The notes: generated from the sequence alone by a model not told the origin. Counted from the stretch's first letter, positions 34,101 through 45,400 are shown. The stretch: DNA of 64,000 nucleotides from Ornithodoros turicata (GCF_037126465.1 NC_088202.1:29310213-29374212), one strand, 5' to 3'. Program-made: numbers and translations.

Positions 34101-35038
34101 CAGCTCTCACCAACTCCCCATAGAGCCCATAGTATAGGTAAATTCACACAACACTGGGCACTCGACCAATGAGAATGTAGCGATTGCTCCCTCAATCCTC
34201 CAATCAGAAGTCTTTCGGTCCGGCTCGCAGCCCGACCGGTTCTGGCTGTTGTTGACTTCTGCTTTCCATACTGGCCTGCACCGGCTAACCCTGACCTCTA
34301 AGTCTACTAGCTTTTATGCACACCGTAAAGTTATTCCGTGATTCCCAAACAACTGTGAAAAGTGTCGTAATGATAGAGAAATTTATTTGAGTCATTATAC
34401 TGACACAATGGGCAGGTTGACGCATATACATGCACTGAGCATACAGAGTCCATTGCGTAGCGCTTTCTAGCAGACTGGAACAAAGTTCAAAGTTGCAAAA
34501 CACGCATATCGACACAGCGTATTCCCAGCAACGAACAACTATCACATACTTGCGCACAATCTCTTGATCATCATATCCTTGCCTGCTACACGTCAAACAT
34601 AAAATGCTGCTGCTTCATGAATCCTATTTTCTTGTCACCGCTATGCAGAGCTGACGCTCTCGAACATGTTCATCGAGCCAGAATTCACGACAACACTTCA
34701 GTTTGAAATCCAATTGGCTGTTCGTAGACTGATGCTTGTGTCGAGAAACATTACAACACGATCAAAGACACCATAATACACGGATAAGACGGTGAACGGC
34801 GAACGCACTTGCCTCCCATCGAAAGACACCGCCGACCCGGCGTCCACCGTTCAAATTTCAAATGAAACCGCCGAGGGAGTACGCAGCACGCAGGCGAGGA
34901 AGCGCGAATTGCGGTTTTCAAATTCCGTCAACCAATCCGGACACGCTTGTGGCGTCCGACGAATAGAGAGGCACGGATTGCTCCGTGCGCAGTAACACGC
35001 ATTTTGATACAGATTTTGCGAGAGCTGTGGGGGGCTGG
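34101..35038. repeat. segment inverted between arms, right copy
   Basis: Partner of 13749-14673. The flanking word CTACCAT..GGACGAGG lies on one side of the segment here and on the opposite side in the left arm, as expected if the inversion breakpoints fell within short inverted repeats next to the segment. Confidence 0.7.
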
Positions 35039-35472
35039 CCTCGTCCTCGATGGTAGCCGAACCGCTGAAGCGTTGTTTTCCTAGTATTCATACGCATGGT
35101 TATTTACGCCTGTAACTCAATTAAATTGATGAATAATTATGAGATACATGCTGAATACGACACAGAATTGTATAAAGACTCGTTATTCTGGAGTGTGACC
35201 CTCTTAAACACTGATTTTCTCACGTAAAATCATGCTTAACACTGGACTGCATGGACCCATTGTGATTTATTTTGACAGCTTGAATTTCAAAGGATTGGAA
35301 TTTGAAGGGTGGATTTCTTAGCATGGATTTCAAAAGTTTTATTATTAAGAGTGGGTAACAGGGTACACCCGTTCAGTGTATTATTTGTTACCTTGTACGC
35401 CACTCCTTCTATGACATTTTTAATGTCAGAAGTATTCATAACAAATAAATACATGCTAGAGTCTTAGCTATA

Positions 35473-36254
35473 CAGGGTGTTTCAGTTAAATCCCCGGGCT
35501 AAATAATTCGCGAACCGGTGCACCAATCGAATAACTTTCTTTTTTACAAGTATCTGTCCAATACCGCCTACAAGATGCGCACCGCGTGAATGAGCGGGAG
35601 GCGCTCATTATTTAAATAAAAATGCAAATGAATTTCGTAAAAAAGCGTAACTTCTAAAGCAGGGCACTGTCGGTATTAAAATGGGTACTACCCCTTTTGG
35701 GACCTTCAGTGGACACCTTTCAGAGAAAAATCTGCCACCGAAGCGGGTCATTTGTTGCAGTAATTAATTGGTTCCGGTTTACGTATTTTTGTCGCGGCTG
35801 GTCGCGGCGAAGCGCAAAAAGACGCTCTTTCACTCCCTTATCCATCAATGAATTACGTCCTTACACCAATGAATTACACCCATGAATTACACCAATGAAT
35901 TACGTCCTTTTGCGCTTCGCCGCGACCAGCCGCGACAAAAATACGTAAACCGAAACCAATTAATTACTGCAACAAATAACCCGCTTCGGTGGCAGATTTT
36001 TCTCTGAAAGGTGTCCACTGAAGGTTCCAAAAGGGGTAGTACCCATTTTAATACCGACAGCGCCCTGCTTTAGAAGTTACGCTTTTTTACGAAACTCATT
36101 TGCATTTTTATTTAAATAATGAGCGCCTCCCGCTCATTCACGCGGTGCGCATCTTGTAGGCGGTATTGGACAGATACTTGTAAAAAAGAAAGTTATTCGA
36201 TTGGTGCACCGGTTCGCGAATTATTTAGCCCGGGGATTTAACTGAAACACCCTG
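35473..36254. mobile_element. 782-bp foldback element in the right arm only
   Basis: CAGGGTGTTTCAGTTAAATC at 35473 pairs with its exact complement ending at 36254. Pairing extends about 350 bp inward, with only a short loop around 35860-35910 (repeats of ATGAATTACACC). It is absent from the left arm at the corresponding place. No coding capacity. It shares the CAGGGTGTTT end with 3863-4635. Confidence 0.8.
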
Positions 36255-37264
36255 AATAGCTCCTTATCCATCACACCGCACGGCATTTTTTTCTCTTAAA
36301 ACAGGAAATACTTTTATTTTACTGATGATTACATATGAGACGCGCGCACTTTCGATGGTCACTTTTTCTTCGAGTGAGTAAAGATGATTTGGGGCGATTC
36401 ATCCATGAGTCTCTTCTCCAGTTTCAGGGATTTCTTGCCACTCTTAATCTGTGAATCGCTTAAAACGCGTTTATCGCTTTCCATCAGGAGTTCACCTCCG
36501 GGTAGTTTCATTTTAAATCGAACAACGTGTGAAAGTCGTATTTTTTAATTCGCCCAGAAAAAAATATATGTTAGAGGACAGCTCAAACGACGCAAATCGC
36601 GCCACGTGCGACGCTCGTGCGTATAGTAGTTTCCGCGTAGGAGAGGGGGAAAGTCTGAGGCTGCTTGATCACGCTTTCTTCTGAACCGACTTTGACGGGA
36701 TCAAGCACCGCTAATTTTATCTCTAGGAACTGGAGGTTTTTTGTGATTTGAGGCTACACCATAGACATTGTCGACAGTCACCCACAGAACTCTGAGAGCC
36801 ACAGATTTTCTGTTAAAAAATGCCAAACTTGGCGTAAACGTTCAAAAAGGCCAAACTTTGTTACCAATTTGCTTCATGACAGAACTTCTGAGAACATCGA
36901 GCTTAGTGCCATTCGATAGGGCATTGAAAGGGCATTCGTGCTGTATAGAGCTCATTTTTCTCATCCCAGTTATTTCTGTGTTATTAACTTGAGAATCGCA
37001 CATAGTAGGCGAAAATTGCCAATGTTGCATCTCAGTTTTCTCAAAAATGCCATCTTCGATTTCCTTGATTATTTTTGAAAAGGTGGCGTCATGTCTCTAC
37101 TTTAGACGCCTAGTGAGACCATATTTTATTTTTGCCTGAGAGACGCGCAGCGATTTTTTTTTGTCAGGCAGGGTGCACGAGGCTGCGGCCTTGCGCGCCC
37201 CACCCACGAGCGCGCGACTTTCAACCTCTTCTTTGCTACAGGTGTCCCGCTGACGGAGAAATCA

Positions 37265-37483
37265 ATGACCACACTGCGTGAGCTTGTTGTAGTGTCCCCA
37301 GAGCATCACTTTACGTTTACCCAATGGCCTTCCAGTTCCGTCAGGCTCATTCAAACCGTGGGAGAGTACATGAGTTGCCTGTGCGCCCTTGACGAGAAGC
37401 CCCAGTTCGACGAACATACCGAGAAAGCAGTGAGAAGAAACGAAGCGCTTCGTAGAGATCTTTATCCACTGGTAACATCTTAG
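37265..37483 (+). CDS. 72-residue ORF in the nested element
   Basis: ATG ACC ACA to TAG at 37481-37483, preceded by a good acceptor (CTTTGCTACAG, 37231-37241), after which the frame is open (PLTEKS before the Met). Features: HHFTFTQW, VRLIQTVGEYMSCLCALDEK, and a basic/acidic tail EKAVRRNEALRRDLYPLV. The inverted copy at 38815-39060 has a duplication of about 50 bp within LRELVVV that breaks the frame. Differences in the rest are few and mild (V/M, E/D, E/D). Possible C-terminal exon of an element protein; family not recognised. Confidence 0.35.
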   Translation: MTTLRELVVVSPEHHFTFTQWPSSSVRLIQTVGEYMSCLCALDEKPQFDEHTEKAVRRNEALRRDLYPLVTS

Positions 37484-38024
37484 CTTTTGTTTCAGGTTGC
37501 CACCAGTCCCCCAGGAAGTGTGAAAGTCACATTCTTTTCATTGGTAAAAGAACGAAAAACGGAAGTTTCGAACAACGTAAAATGTGCCCATTGCGAGATC
37601 CCTGCAGGTGGTGGCTGCCACCATTAAATTAGCATCATCCGATAGCTTTACACATGTCCTTTCACATGATATAAAGTGAATGGGTTCAAGCGCATGGATG
37701 CCAGAAGGACTACTGAAGACCACACCGAGGGTTTAATGTACCTACGGCTACCGGAAACGAGGGATTTTAGTTGTGCGTTGTTCTGTCGGAAATTTTGATT
37801 CCCACGGTGACACTGACACATCTCGGTGAGGGCGGACGTGTTATACTTGAGAGCAGCAACTGTCATCACAGCGGTCTTACGGGTTTTGTACCACTCGTCG
37901 TGGTTCCGAAATAACGCTACGGAGCATAAAACTAATTAAAGAGAGCGTGCACACCTTCGGAACTATCACTTATTGCGCCCAAGTTAAGAGGCGACTGCAA
38001 CCACGCGACCACAAATTTGTATTC

Positions 38025-38303
38025 TCAGGTGTTGTAACTTTCTGTCCCCTCTGGCCGTAGTTCTGCCTTCTTAATATTAACTCGCACAACAGCCTCATAG
38101 CGTGCGTATGTGCATTGCCTCAAGCACATGTGCGAGAGAATAGTGAATATGCGCACGTGCGTATACGCACACGTCGTGCGTGCGACTCCCATGAAAGTAC
38201 GTATTAGCAAGTTCAGGTCGCCCACGAAAGTACTGCCCTGCGTCTCCGAAGGAAAAAATAAACATACGTACCATAAGTCCAAAAGAAGTACATAACGCAA
38301 CAT
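38025..38303 (-). CDS. spacer ORF of the nested element, doubtful
   Basis: A 92-codon frame starting with a hydrophobic run (MLRYVLLLDLWYVCLFF) that could be a signal peptide or membrane segment. It is the only longer frame in the unique spacer. No motif, partner copy or splice context supports it. Confidence 0.15.
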   Translation of the reverse strand: MLRYVLLLDLWYVCLFFPSETQGSTFVGDLNLLIRTFMGVARTTCAYTHVRIFTILSHMCLRQCTYARYEAVVRVNIKKAELRPEGTESYNT

Positions 38304-38814
38304 CTGGGCATTAAATTACAAAGCAAAGACTACGAAGCAAAACGCGCTCGTAAACATACGAAGAGCGCCTTTGTGTGGAAAAATCGCTCCGCGGAAAGGT
38401 AGCCCTACGTCTCAATCAAAAAGAGAAAAGGTACTTTACCAGCAGCGCAAAGTACCGGCATAGTTCTGCTCCTGTGGAATAAATCGTGAAAAATATTCCG
38501 GCTTTTTAGAAATAATTAAGATCGAACATGCAAAATTTTCGCGTACCATTCGTGGTTTTGCGATACTAGGCGGACAAAGAAGGCGCTTGAACCCATTCAC
38601 TTTATATCATGTGAAAGGACATGTGTAAAGCTATCGGATGATGCTAATTTAATGGTGGCAGCCACCACCTGCAGGGATCTCGCAATGGGCACATTTTACG
38701 TTGTTCGAAACTTCCGTTTTTCGTTCTTTTACCAATGAAAAGAATGTGCCTTTCACACTGCCTGAGGGACTGGCGGCAACCTGAAACAAAAGCTAAGATG
38801 TTACCAATGGATAA

Positions 38815-39060
38815 AGATCTCTACGAAGCGCTTCGTTTCTTCTCACTGCTTTGTCGGTATGTTCGTCGAACTGGGGCTTCTCGTCAAGGGCGCACAGGCA
38901 ACTCATGTAGTCTCCCATGGTTTGAATGAGCCTGACGGAACTGAGAGACCATTGGGTAAACGTAAAGTGATGCTCTGGGGACACTACAACAAGCCTCAGT
39001 TGTCTCGCGACGTAAACACCCAATTATTATTACTACAACAAGCTCACGCAGTGTGGTCAT
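38815..39060 (-). pseudogene. frame-broken copy of the nested-element ORF
   Basis: Inverted copy of 37265-37483. An insert of about 50 bp beginning TAATAATAATTGGGTGTT and duplicating CTTGTTGTAG interrupts the frame after LRELVVV. The remainder is open to the same stop. Confidence 0.5.
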
Positions 39061-40719
39061 TGATTTCTCCGTCAACGGGAAACATGTAGCAAAGAAGAGG
39101 TTGAAGGTCGCGTGCTCGTGGGTGGGGCGCGCAAAGCCGCAGCCTCGTGCACCCTGCCTGACAAAAAAAGTCGGTGCGCGTCCCTCAGGCAAAAATAAAA
39201 GATTGTCTCACTTGGCGTTTAAGGTAGAGACATGACGCCACCTTTTGAAAAATAATCAAGGAAATCGAAGATGGCATTTTTGAGAAAATTGAGATGCAAC
39301 ATTGGCAATTTTCGCCTACCATGTGTGATTCTCAAGCTAATAACACAGAAACAACTGGGCCGAGAAAAATGAATTCTATACAGCACGAAAGCACTTTCAA
39401 TGTCCTATCGAATGGCACTAAGCTCGATCTTCTCAGACGTTCGGTCATGAAGAAAATTGTTAACAAAGTTTGGCCTTTTTGAACGTTTACGCCAAGTTTG
39501 GCGTTTTTTAACAGAAAATCTGTGGCTCTCAGAGTTCTGTGGGTGACTGTCGACAATGTCTATGGTGTAGCCTATAATCACAAAAAACATCCAGTTCCTA
39601 GAGATAAAATTAGCGGTGCTAGATCCCGTCAAAGTCGGTCCAGAAGAAAGCGTGCTCAAGCAGCCTCAGACTTTCCCCCTCTCATACGCGGCAACTACTC
39701 CACGCACGAGCGTCGCACGTGGCGCGATTTGCGTCGTTTGAACTGTCCTCAAACATTATTTTTTTCTGGACGAATTAAAAAATACGACCTTCACACGTTG
39801 TTCGATTTAAAATGAAACTACCCCTCCCCGTGTCGACCTTGCGTAAGTCCAACACGTCCAACTTTTCGTTCTCCGGAACAATGCTCCCATCACCCGTTTT
39901 AGCCAGCTTTTCGAAAACAGACGACTTCTACGCACACCGAATTCAGTTTCTACGCACACCGAATGAACTGAAAATGAGAACTTTCCTCGTCTTCCCCGTT
40001 GCGCGCTTCGGTCGGAACTCAAATGCGCCCTTGGAGGGTGGCGCGATTTTGTTTACACAATCACGCAGGAACGGCCCGATGCGCGCGCGAAGGACATTTG
40101 GAACTTCTTGGAAACTGCATAAGCGAACCCTTTGTTTTTGGTGCTTGTTTCGGCAATGAGCAGGTGGTGACATGGGCTCATAGGGATATTTTTTTCTTCG
40201 CATAGCGTGGTGTGATCACTGCTTACTTTTTGGTTGTAATACGCGCGGCCTCGGAAAACATGATTTACGAGGTGACCCAGTTTCTCGGAGAAAGCCTATT
40301 TACATCACGTTGACGGAACATTTTTTCCGACAGGGTCCGCCATGACGGGTAGAAGTGCGTTTTGATATAAAACAGATGGCTCGAACACATCTTCAAGGTG
40401 ACTTTCCAATTTCTCGGACTTGCGACCTTGCGGAAACGAGCGAGCATTGATATAAAACAGATGGTCCCAACCGGAGAGGTATATTACGCGCCTATTCGGC
40501 TATCTCGTTTTTCGTGCGGCTGGCACGGTAAGTGGTCGACATGTGGGTGCCTGGAAGGTGCGCAACATTTCGGCGCATGTTAAGCCTGTGTGCGCGGGCA
40601 GGCTGAAATCGTGTGAGCTGTCCACGCGCCCGTGTTTCCCTACCCTGCTGTAGCGCGTCGCGAAACAAGAATCTACGTGCGTCATACCGGTGTGATGAGG
40701 TAAGCCCATTTTTTTATGA

Positions 40720-41900
40720 GATGAACTTGTTCATAATGCGATGCCGTGTGATTATCCTAAATTTATGTTTCTAATGGTGCTTCCAGTGGTGCTCTGCGTG
40801 GGAGGTGGGTTGCGTGCGCCGGCTATGTTTGCACGTAATGTTCTGGGAGAGCAATGTGAAATTGTGTGTCTTCATACTCAGCTTGTGTTCAGGGTTCTTT
40901 TTAACATTGAGTACGTGCGAAGCTTCAGTGCATAGCATTGTTTTATAAGCGTTGGAGCGTCAGTGAGAGCCTTATCACATAGCATCACTGTGCTCTATCA
41001 TTCTGCTTGATTTAGTTAATTTCTTATGTTAAACGCACACTGTGAAAAAACCGCAATATACGCGGACATGGGCAGGCTAAAGTCGCGCAAGCTGCCCGCG
41101 CGCCGTCGGAAATTCGTATTTCTGATATTGCTGCATGGTGCTCGTGAATCTATGTACCCGTCTGCGAAGGTGAGCACATTTTTTTTCCCGATATGAACTT
41201 GTACATAAAGCGACCATCCTAATATTTGTAATGGTGCTTCCAGTGGTGCTCTGCGTGCGAGGTGGGTTGCATGCTCTGGCTATATTTGTGCTACGTAATG
41301 TTCTGGGAGAGCAATGTGAAATTGTGTTTCTTTAAACTCAGCTTGGGTCGAGTCCGCGAAGATTGAGTGCGTTTTTGTGTGATCATCCTAAATTTATATT
41401 TCTAATGGTGCTTCATACTGTTCAGTAGTGCTCGTGCGAACGCGGAGGTGTGTCGCGTGAAATATACGCTGGCTACGTTTGCGGCGTGATGCAGATTTGT
41501 AAACCTGGAAGGTGCGCGATAGTTTGATGTGTCTATATCGGCGCATGTTGAGCCCGTGCGTCGCGATCATACGCAGATTACGCATTCAAAATTGTATTGT
41601 GTGTGTGTGTATACATAGCTACGTGATAACGGTGTGTGCATGCCTCTCAGGTGAAAAATGGGCGGGCTAAAATCGCGTGAGCTGTCCACGCGTTTCAGAT
41701 ATTGCGTGCTGTATGGTGCTCGTGACGCGCGGTGAATCTATGTGGTGTAAAACCTGTCATATTTGTAACTGTGATACTTTTAAAGTGAACACATTTATTC
41801 TGAGGTGCACTTGCTTATAATGTGATGAACTTCGTTCATTTTGAATCTGTGTGATCACCCTGGACTTATATCTCTAATAGTACTTCTTACTGTCTAATAT
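40720..41900 (-). repeat. subterminal degenerate repeats, right arm
   Basis: Inverted counterpart of the left array. TAATGGTGCTTC-type blocks lie near 40775, 41232, 41405 and 41880 (last one variant). The same order of deleted and intact units as on the left indicates that the array existed before the arms were copied. Confidence 0.55.
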
Positions 41901-43529
41901 TGCTCTTGCGTACTGTTTTGAAGGAACGCGTGCTAGGTGTGTCGCGTGAAATATACGCTGGATACGCTTGCACAGAATACCTCCGTGAGAGCTCTGAAAC
42001 CAATCTGAAATGGTGTTTCTTGCTACTCAGCTTGGGTTGAGTCTTCTTTTTAATATTGAGTACGTGCGAACTTTCACTGCGCAGCACCAACCACTATGTG
42101 TCTACTCGATCACTTTGTTTAATAAGCGTTGGAGCGTCAGTGAGAGAAACAATCTTGAGCTTCACCATTACTATGCTTCGCCATTCTGCTTGATTTAATT
42201 AGTTTCTTGTGTTGAACGCACACCGTCTAAAAACAAACGATCCTAAGCTTCCTTGCAGGTGCAGCTCTACAGGGTTTCTTGATGATCTGCTCAATCGACA
42301 TTGAAATCGTTTTTCTCTAAAACGAGCTTCTCTGCACAGCATCATTTCTCAATCACGTTTCGTCTTCCTGCTGAGCTTTTTAGTACGAACGTGTGCAGAA
42401 CTAGTGGGTTTCACTGCTTGGCATCACGATGCTTTTTTTTTTCGTTCTGCTTATTCAACATTGAAACATTTTTTGTTTTGTTTTGTTGAAGCACACTATC
42501 TGCGACAAAATCCGTTCTTCAGCTTTTAAGAATGAACGCGCTTCACTCTATAGCATTATTTAGGTTCCTCCCTCTCCATTCTGCTTGACAAACACTGAAC
42601 TAAATTTTGATGTTGAAGTGCAAAAGCACACTATCACAAAAACGAAAGCTTGTTCCCAGAAGTGGGCTTCCCCCTGATCATGCATACAACGTGGTTAAGC
42701 CCACTTTACTCGTGTTCTATGGAGAGATGGGTAGAGAGTGTTTTAAGATGTGTTCATCGTACCCTGAACGTTTTTTTTTAATTTACCGTTAGCACCGCGA
42801 GGCAACCGTGGCTATGAGGGGCATGGATAGCATGAAGGCGGCTGATTTCAGATGGCGGCACTGAACATATTGATGTAAGCCGTTTTATTCATGTTTTGTA
42901 ATGTTCAGCAGCAGATTTGGCTTCTAATGCTGGCTCTCTTGCTAGAAGTATGAACCAGTCGGATAAAAAGGAATGACCAATGCGGTTAGAGTGGACATTA
43001 TCAACACTCGCGTCGCGGCTGTCCATCTTTGCAAAGAGGGCATACAACCGGCGCCATCTGTTGTATGTGTAGGGAACCTTCTTTGGCGCCGTCAGAGCAT
43101 GTGAAAAAGTTTCATTGTGAGAACCAGTGAGCAGCCGCGGATGGAGGCATGGGTCGATAGCAGTTGGAGCCCACCAGCCCTCGCTAAACCTATCTTATGG
43201 TAAAAGTTCCAATATCCCACAGTTAAACCTATGTTATCTCATGTAGAGATTAGAGGGAGTAGCAGTCGGGTCTAGCGATCAGTGGAAGTGCAGTTCTAGC
43301 CTGTTAGGGAGCTCTACACATAAGTGACCAATGAGAGGCTTGTAGTCAGATGGGCCAAAGAGCACTTGCAGATAGACGAGCCAGAGGGCATCTACCGAGG
43401 GAGCTGAGTGACCAACGAGCGCAAGAGATGCAGCTGAACCAACCCACAGCTGGACCAGGAGGCTGTTGTACCAAATAAAGGTTGAAATCAATAATTGTCG
43501 TGTGTCTTGTCTGAAGCGGCTGCCTGGTC

Positions 43530-44460
43530 CCGACAAATTCAGGCTAGCCAATCACTGTTCAGTAGGCTTATCGTGGACCAACCGGAGCCAGCCATCGGTA
43601 GGCTTCGGTTTGAAGGGCCAGTCAGTAGGCTTAGCGTGGTTTGGCTTAGAAGTCAGTAGGCTTGGAATGGACCAATCAGCATGAAGTAGGCAGACCTAGT
43701 ATAAATGTAAGTTTAGATATCTGAGATAGAGCCACAGTGGAGTTGCGGCTGCGCTAGTGAAGGCTATGTTCAGCGGGCCGGGCCAATCTGTAGCGGCCAA
43801 TCAGAGCGCTGGGAGATTGATCAGTAGGCTTAGCGTGGACCGGATTAGAAGTCTGGATCGGTAGGACCAATCAGCATGAAATGGGTGGCAAGTTGCACGC
43901 CACGAGGTAAGTTTGGGCATATGAGATAGAGCCGCAGTGAAGCCGCTGCCTCGCTAGTGCAGGCTATGTTCAGTAGGTCTAGAACGACGGCCAGGGCGCT
44001 GGTGAAGGCTATGTTCAGCTGGCCAATCAGTGGGCTTAGAATGGGCCAATCGGTAGTGGCCAATCAGAGGGCTTAGAATGGACCAATCAGTGGAGCCGGT
44101 TAATTAGGGGCAGAGCTCAGTGATCAGCCTCTGCCAATCAGTGTGAAGTGGGTGGAGCCAAGTAATTAGCATAAAGGGGCGGAGCTATGGTGAACCAATC
44201 AGCAGGCATGGGCCAATCATCGTGAAGTGGGCAAAGCCAAGTGATTAGCATAAAGGGGTGGAGCTACGATTGACCAATCCACGATCAGTAGGCTTAGCAT
44301 GCGCCAATCACCGTGAAGTGGGCGGAGCCAAGCCAACTAATTAACATAAAGGAGCAGAACTACGATTGACCAATCAATGATCAGTAGGCTGGGCGTGGAC
44401 CAATCAAGGTGAAGTGGGTGGAGCTAATGGCGTCCAATCAGATGGCCTTGGATTTGGCTT
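43530..44460 (-). promoter_or_regulatory. CCAAT/octamer/CACCC-box array near right terminus
   Basis: This is the inverted copy of the left array: CCAATCA repeated many times, GTGGGTGGAGCC boxes, and ATTAGCATA octamer-like words near 44165 and 44245. The module order is preserved, with small changes. Confidence 0.5.
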
Positions 44461-44580
44461 GTGTCGCATTACAAGTGGATTGTGTTGGCTTAGAATTGGA
44501 TTTTGGCTTAGAATTGGATTAGAATACGCCATCTTGGACTAGAAAAAGGACATCGTTGTGCGTAACAGCGCCCTACTACT

Positions 44581-44586
44581 CCGGAG
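44581..44586 (+). repeat. 6-bp target-site duplication CCGGAG, right
   Basis: This is the partner of 7212-7217. It directly follows the right terminus, which ends GCGCCCTACTACT. Confidence 0.85.
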
Positions 44587-44631
44587 ATGGTGCACATCGC
44601 TACAAGGCTCCCCTTCCCCTTCGACAGTCTG

Positions 44632-44831
44632 CACACAGAAAAATAACCGTTATTCGAGAGTTCTTCGTAGTGCAAGAACCCTTTTTTGGACCTTTTCTAT
44701 CTTCGGAAACGAAAGAATGGCGAAGGATCTCCTGGCGCCCTACTGTTGAAGAAGCTTTTCAAGGTGAAAAACATGGACAAGCCGAACAACTTTTAAAGTG
44801 TATTTCTTGAACGGTTATTTTTCTCTGTGTG
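44632..44831. mobile_element. 200-bp MITE-like inverted repeat
   Basis: CACACAGAAAAATAACCGTT at 44632 pairs with AACGGTTATTTTTCTCTGTGTG ending at 44831. The interior has no coding capacity. The target duplication is not clear. Confidence 0.6.
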
Positions 44832-45400
44832 AGACGGGAGTGGAAGACAGGTTGAGTGGGCTCACCCAGCAGGCAGTGCGAAGGCGCCGGCTGCAGGGGT
44901 TGTACCGCGGGCAGCTAGGAAGTGGTGCAAGAGGGTCGGGCTCCACGTAAGTTTGCTTCACGCGGTCCAACGAGACCGACTTGTTGTGCCTCAAAACGTC
45001 GAGGGCAATGGTCTTGTCGGACCGGAACAGCACACAAAAGGGGCCGTCGTAGTGAGAGGCCAGGGGACGGCGAACGGAGTCACGATGCAGGAAGGCATGC
45101 GTGCAGGACTTGAGATCTTGAAGAACGAAAACCGGGACGGAGGCGGACTGGCGTGGAGGTGTCTTAGCAAGCTGATGGAAGAAGCGTCGGAAGTCGTCGA
45201 CATAATCCGGAGGGGGCACAGGCTGCTCGGGTCGTCCAGGAGACGATAGCGGGCAAACACGAGGTGGTGCCGAAAACCAACTCTGCAGCAGAGCATGCGA
45301 GGTCGTGCTTCAGGGGCAGAGGGAATTGCTAGTAAGACAAGGGACAGATGGTCAACCCAATGAGTCCCGGCCACATATTTCCAAAACATGTTGCGCTCTG
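44832..45400 (-). pseudogene. Ty3/gypsy integrase C-terminal fragment
   Basis: On the minus strand, frames carry HWVDHLSLVLLAIPSAPEA, then VGFRHHLVFARYRLLDDPSS, and in another frame PLASHYDGPFCVLFRSDKTI, VSLDRVKQTYVEP. These match in order the end of a gypsy integrase and the PYDGP..VLxR..SxDRxKPxY tail common to these elements. Frameshifts and loss of the rest of pol show it is dead. It abuts the small inverted repeat at 44632-44831. Confidence 0.8.

Larger units (their letters stand above)
36500..39823. mobile_element. 3.3-kb nested element with 1.2-kb inverted repeats
   Basis: Termini GGGTAGTTTCATTTTAAATC (36500) and its complement (ending 39823) are flanked by a 4-bp direct repeat CTCC (36496-36499, 39824-39827). 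Inverted repeats span 36500-37693 and 38583-39823, with an 889-bp spacer. The left arm has the empty site with one copy of the tetranucleotide (GGGGAG on the gene strand, about 11900), which proves insertion into the right arm. No transposase was recognised; a 72-codon frame in each repeat is the best coding candidate. Confidence 0.85.
36359..40022 (-). pseudogene. right-arm copy of the lysine-rich gene, split
   Basis: The 5' part (39828-40022) and 3' part (36359-36495, ending HSKKK and TGA) are separated by the insertion at 36500-39823 with its CTCC duplication. A 14-bp tandem duplication of ATTCGGTGTGCGTA-type sequence in the 5' part changes the frame relative to the left arm. The 3' part is better preserved than in the left arm and is followed by AATAAA (complement of 36313-36318). 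The polyadenylation signal kept in both arms supports a genuine transcript end. Function unknown. Confidence 0.45.
7218..44580. mobile_element. 37.4-kb palindromic Maverick-like element
   Basis: The two termini are exact inverted copies (AGTAGTAGGGCGCTGTTACG), and a 6-bp direct repeat flanks the whole unit. Inside, the two arms pair over almost their full length. Matched landmarks on opposite strands include 8190-8480 with 43279-43551, 9672-9875 with 41887-42090, 10195-10386 with 41394-41585, 15203-15625 with 33214-33579, and 27277-27538 with 30693-30950. Maverick/Polinton elements are known for 6-bp duplications and AG-starting inverted repeats but are usually 15-20 kb with terminal repeats of about 1 kb or less. 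Here the repeats are 15-21 kb, and no polymerase B, integrase, ATPase, protease or capsid gene was recognised. It could be a non-autonomous relative, an endogenised viral genome replicated as an inverted dimer, or a new class. Confidence 0.75.
29825..44580 (-). repeat. right arm of the giant inverted repeat
   Basis: The arm begins with GGGGATCAC at 29825 and runs to the right terminus. Blocks found only here are the nested element at 36500-39823 and the foldback at 35473-36254. The arm-specific insertions with their own duplications show that the palindrome is not a fold-back sequencing artefact. Confidence 0.85.

Noticed and set aside
7218..44580. Palindrome as a sequencing or assembly fold-back artefact
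   Set aside because: The arms differ by many substitutions and by arm-specific insertions that carry their own target duplications, and a 6-bp host duplication flanks the whole. A fold-back artefact would give near-identical arms and no duplication.
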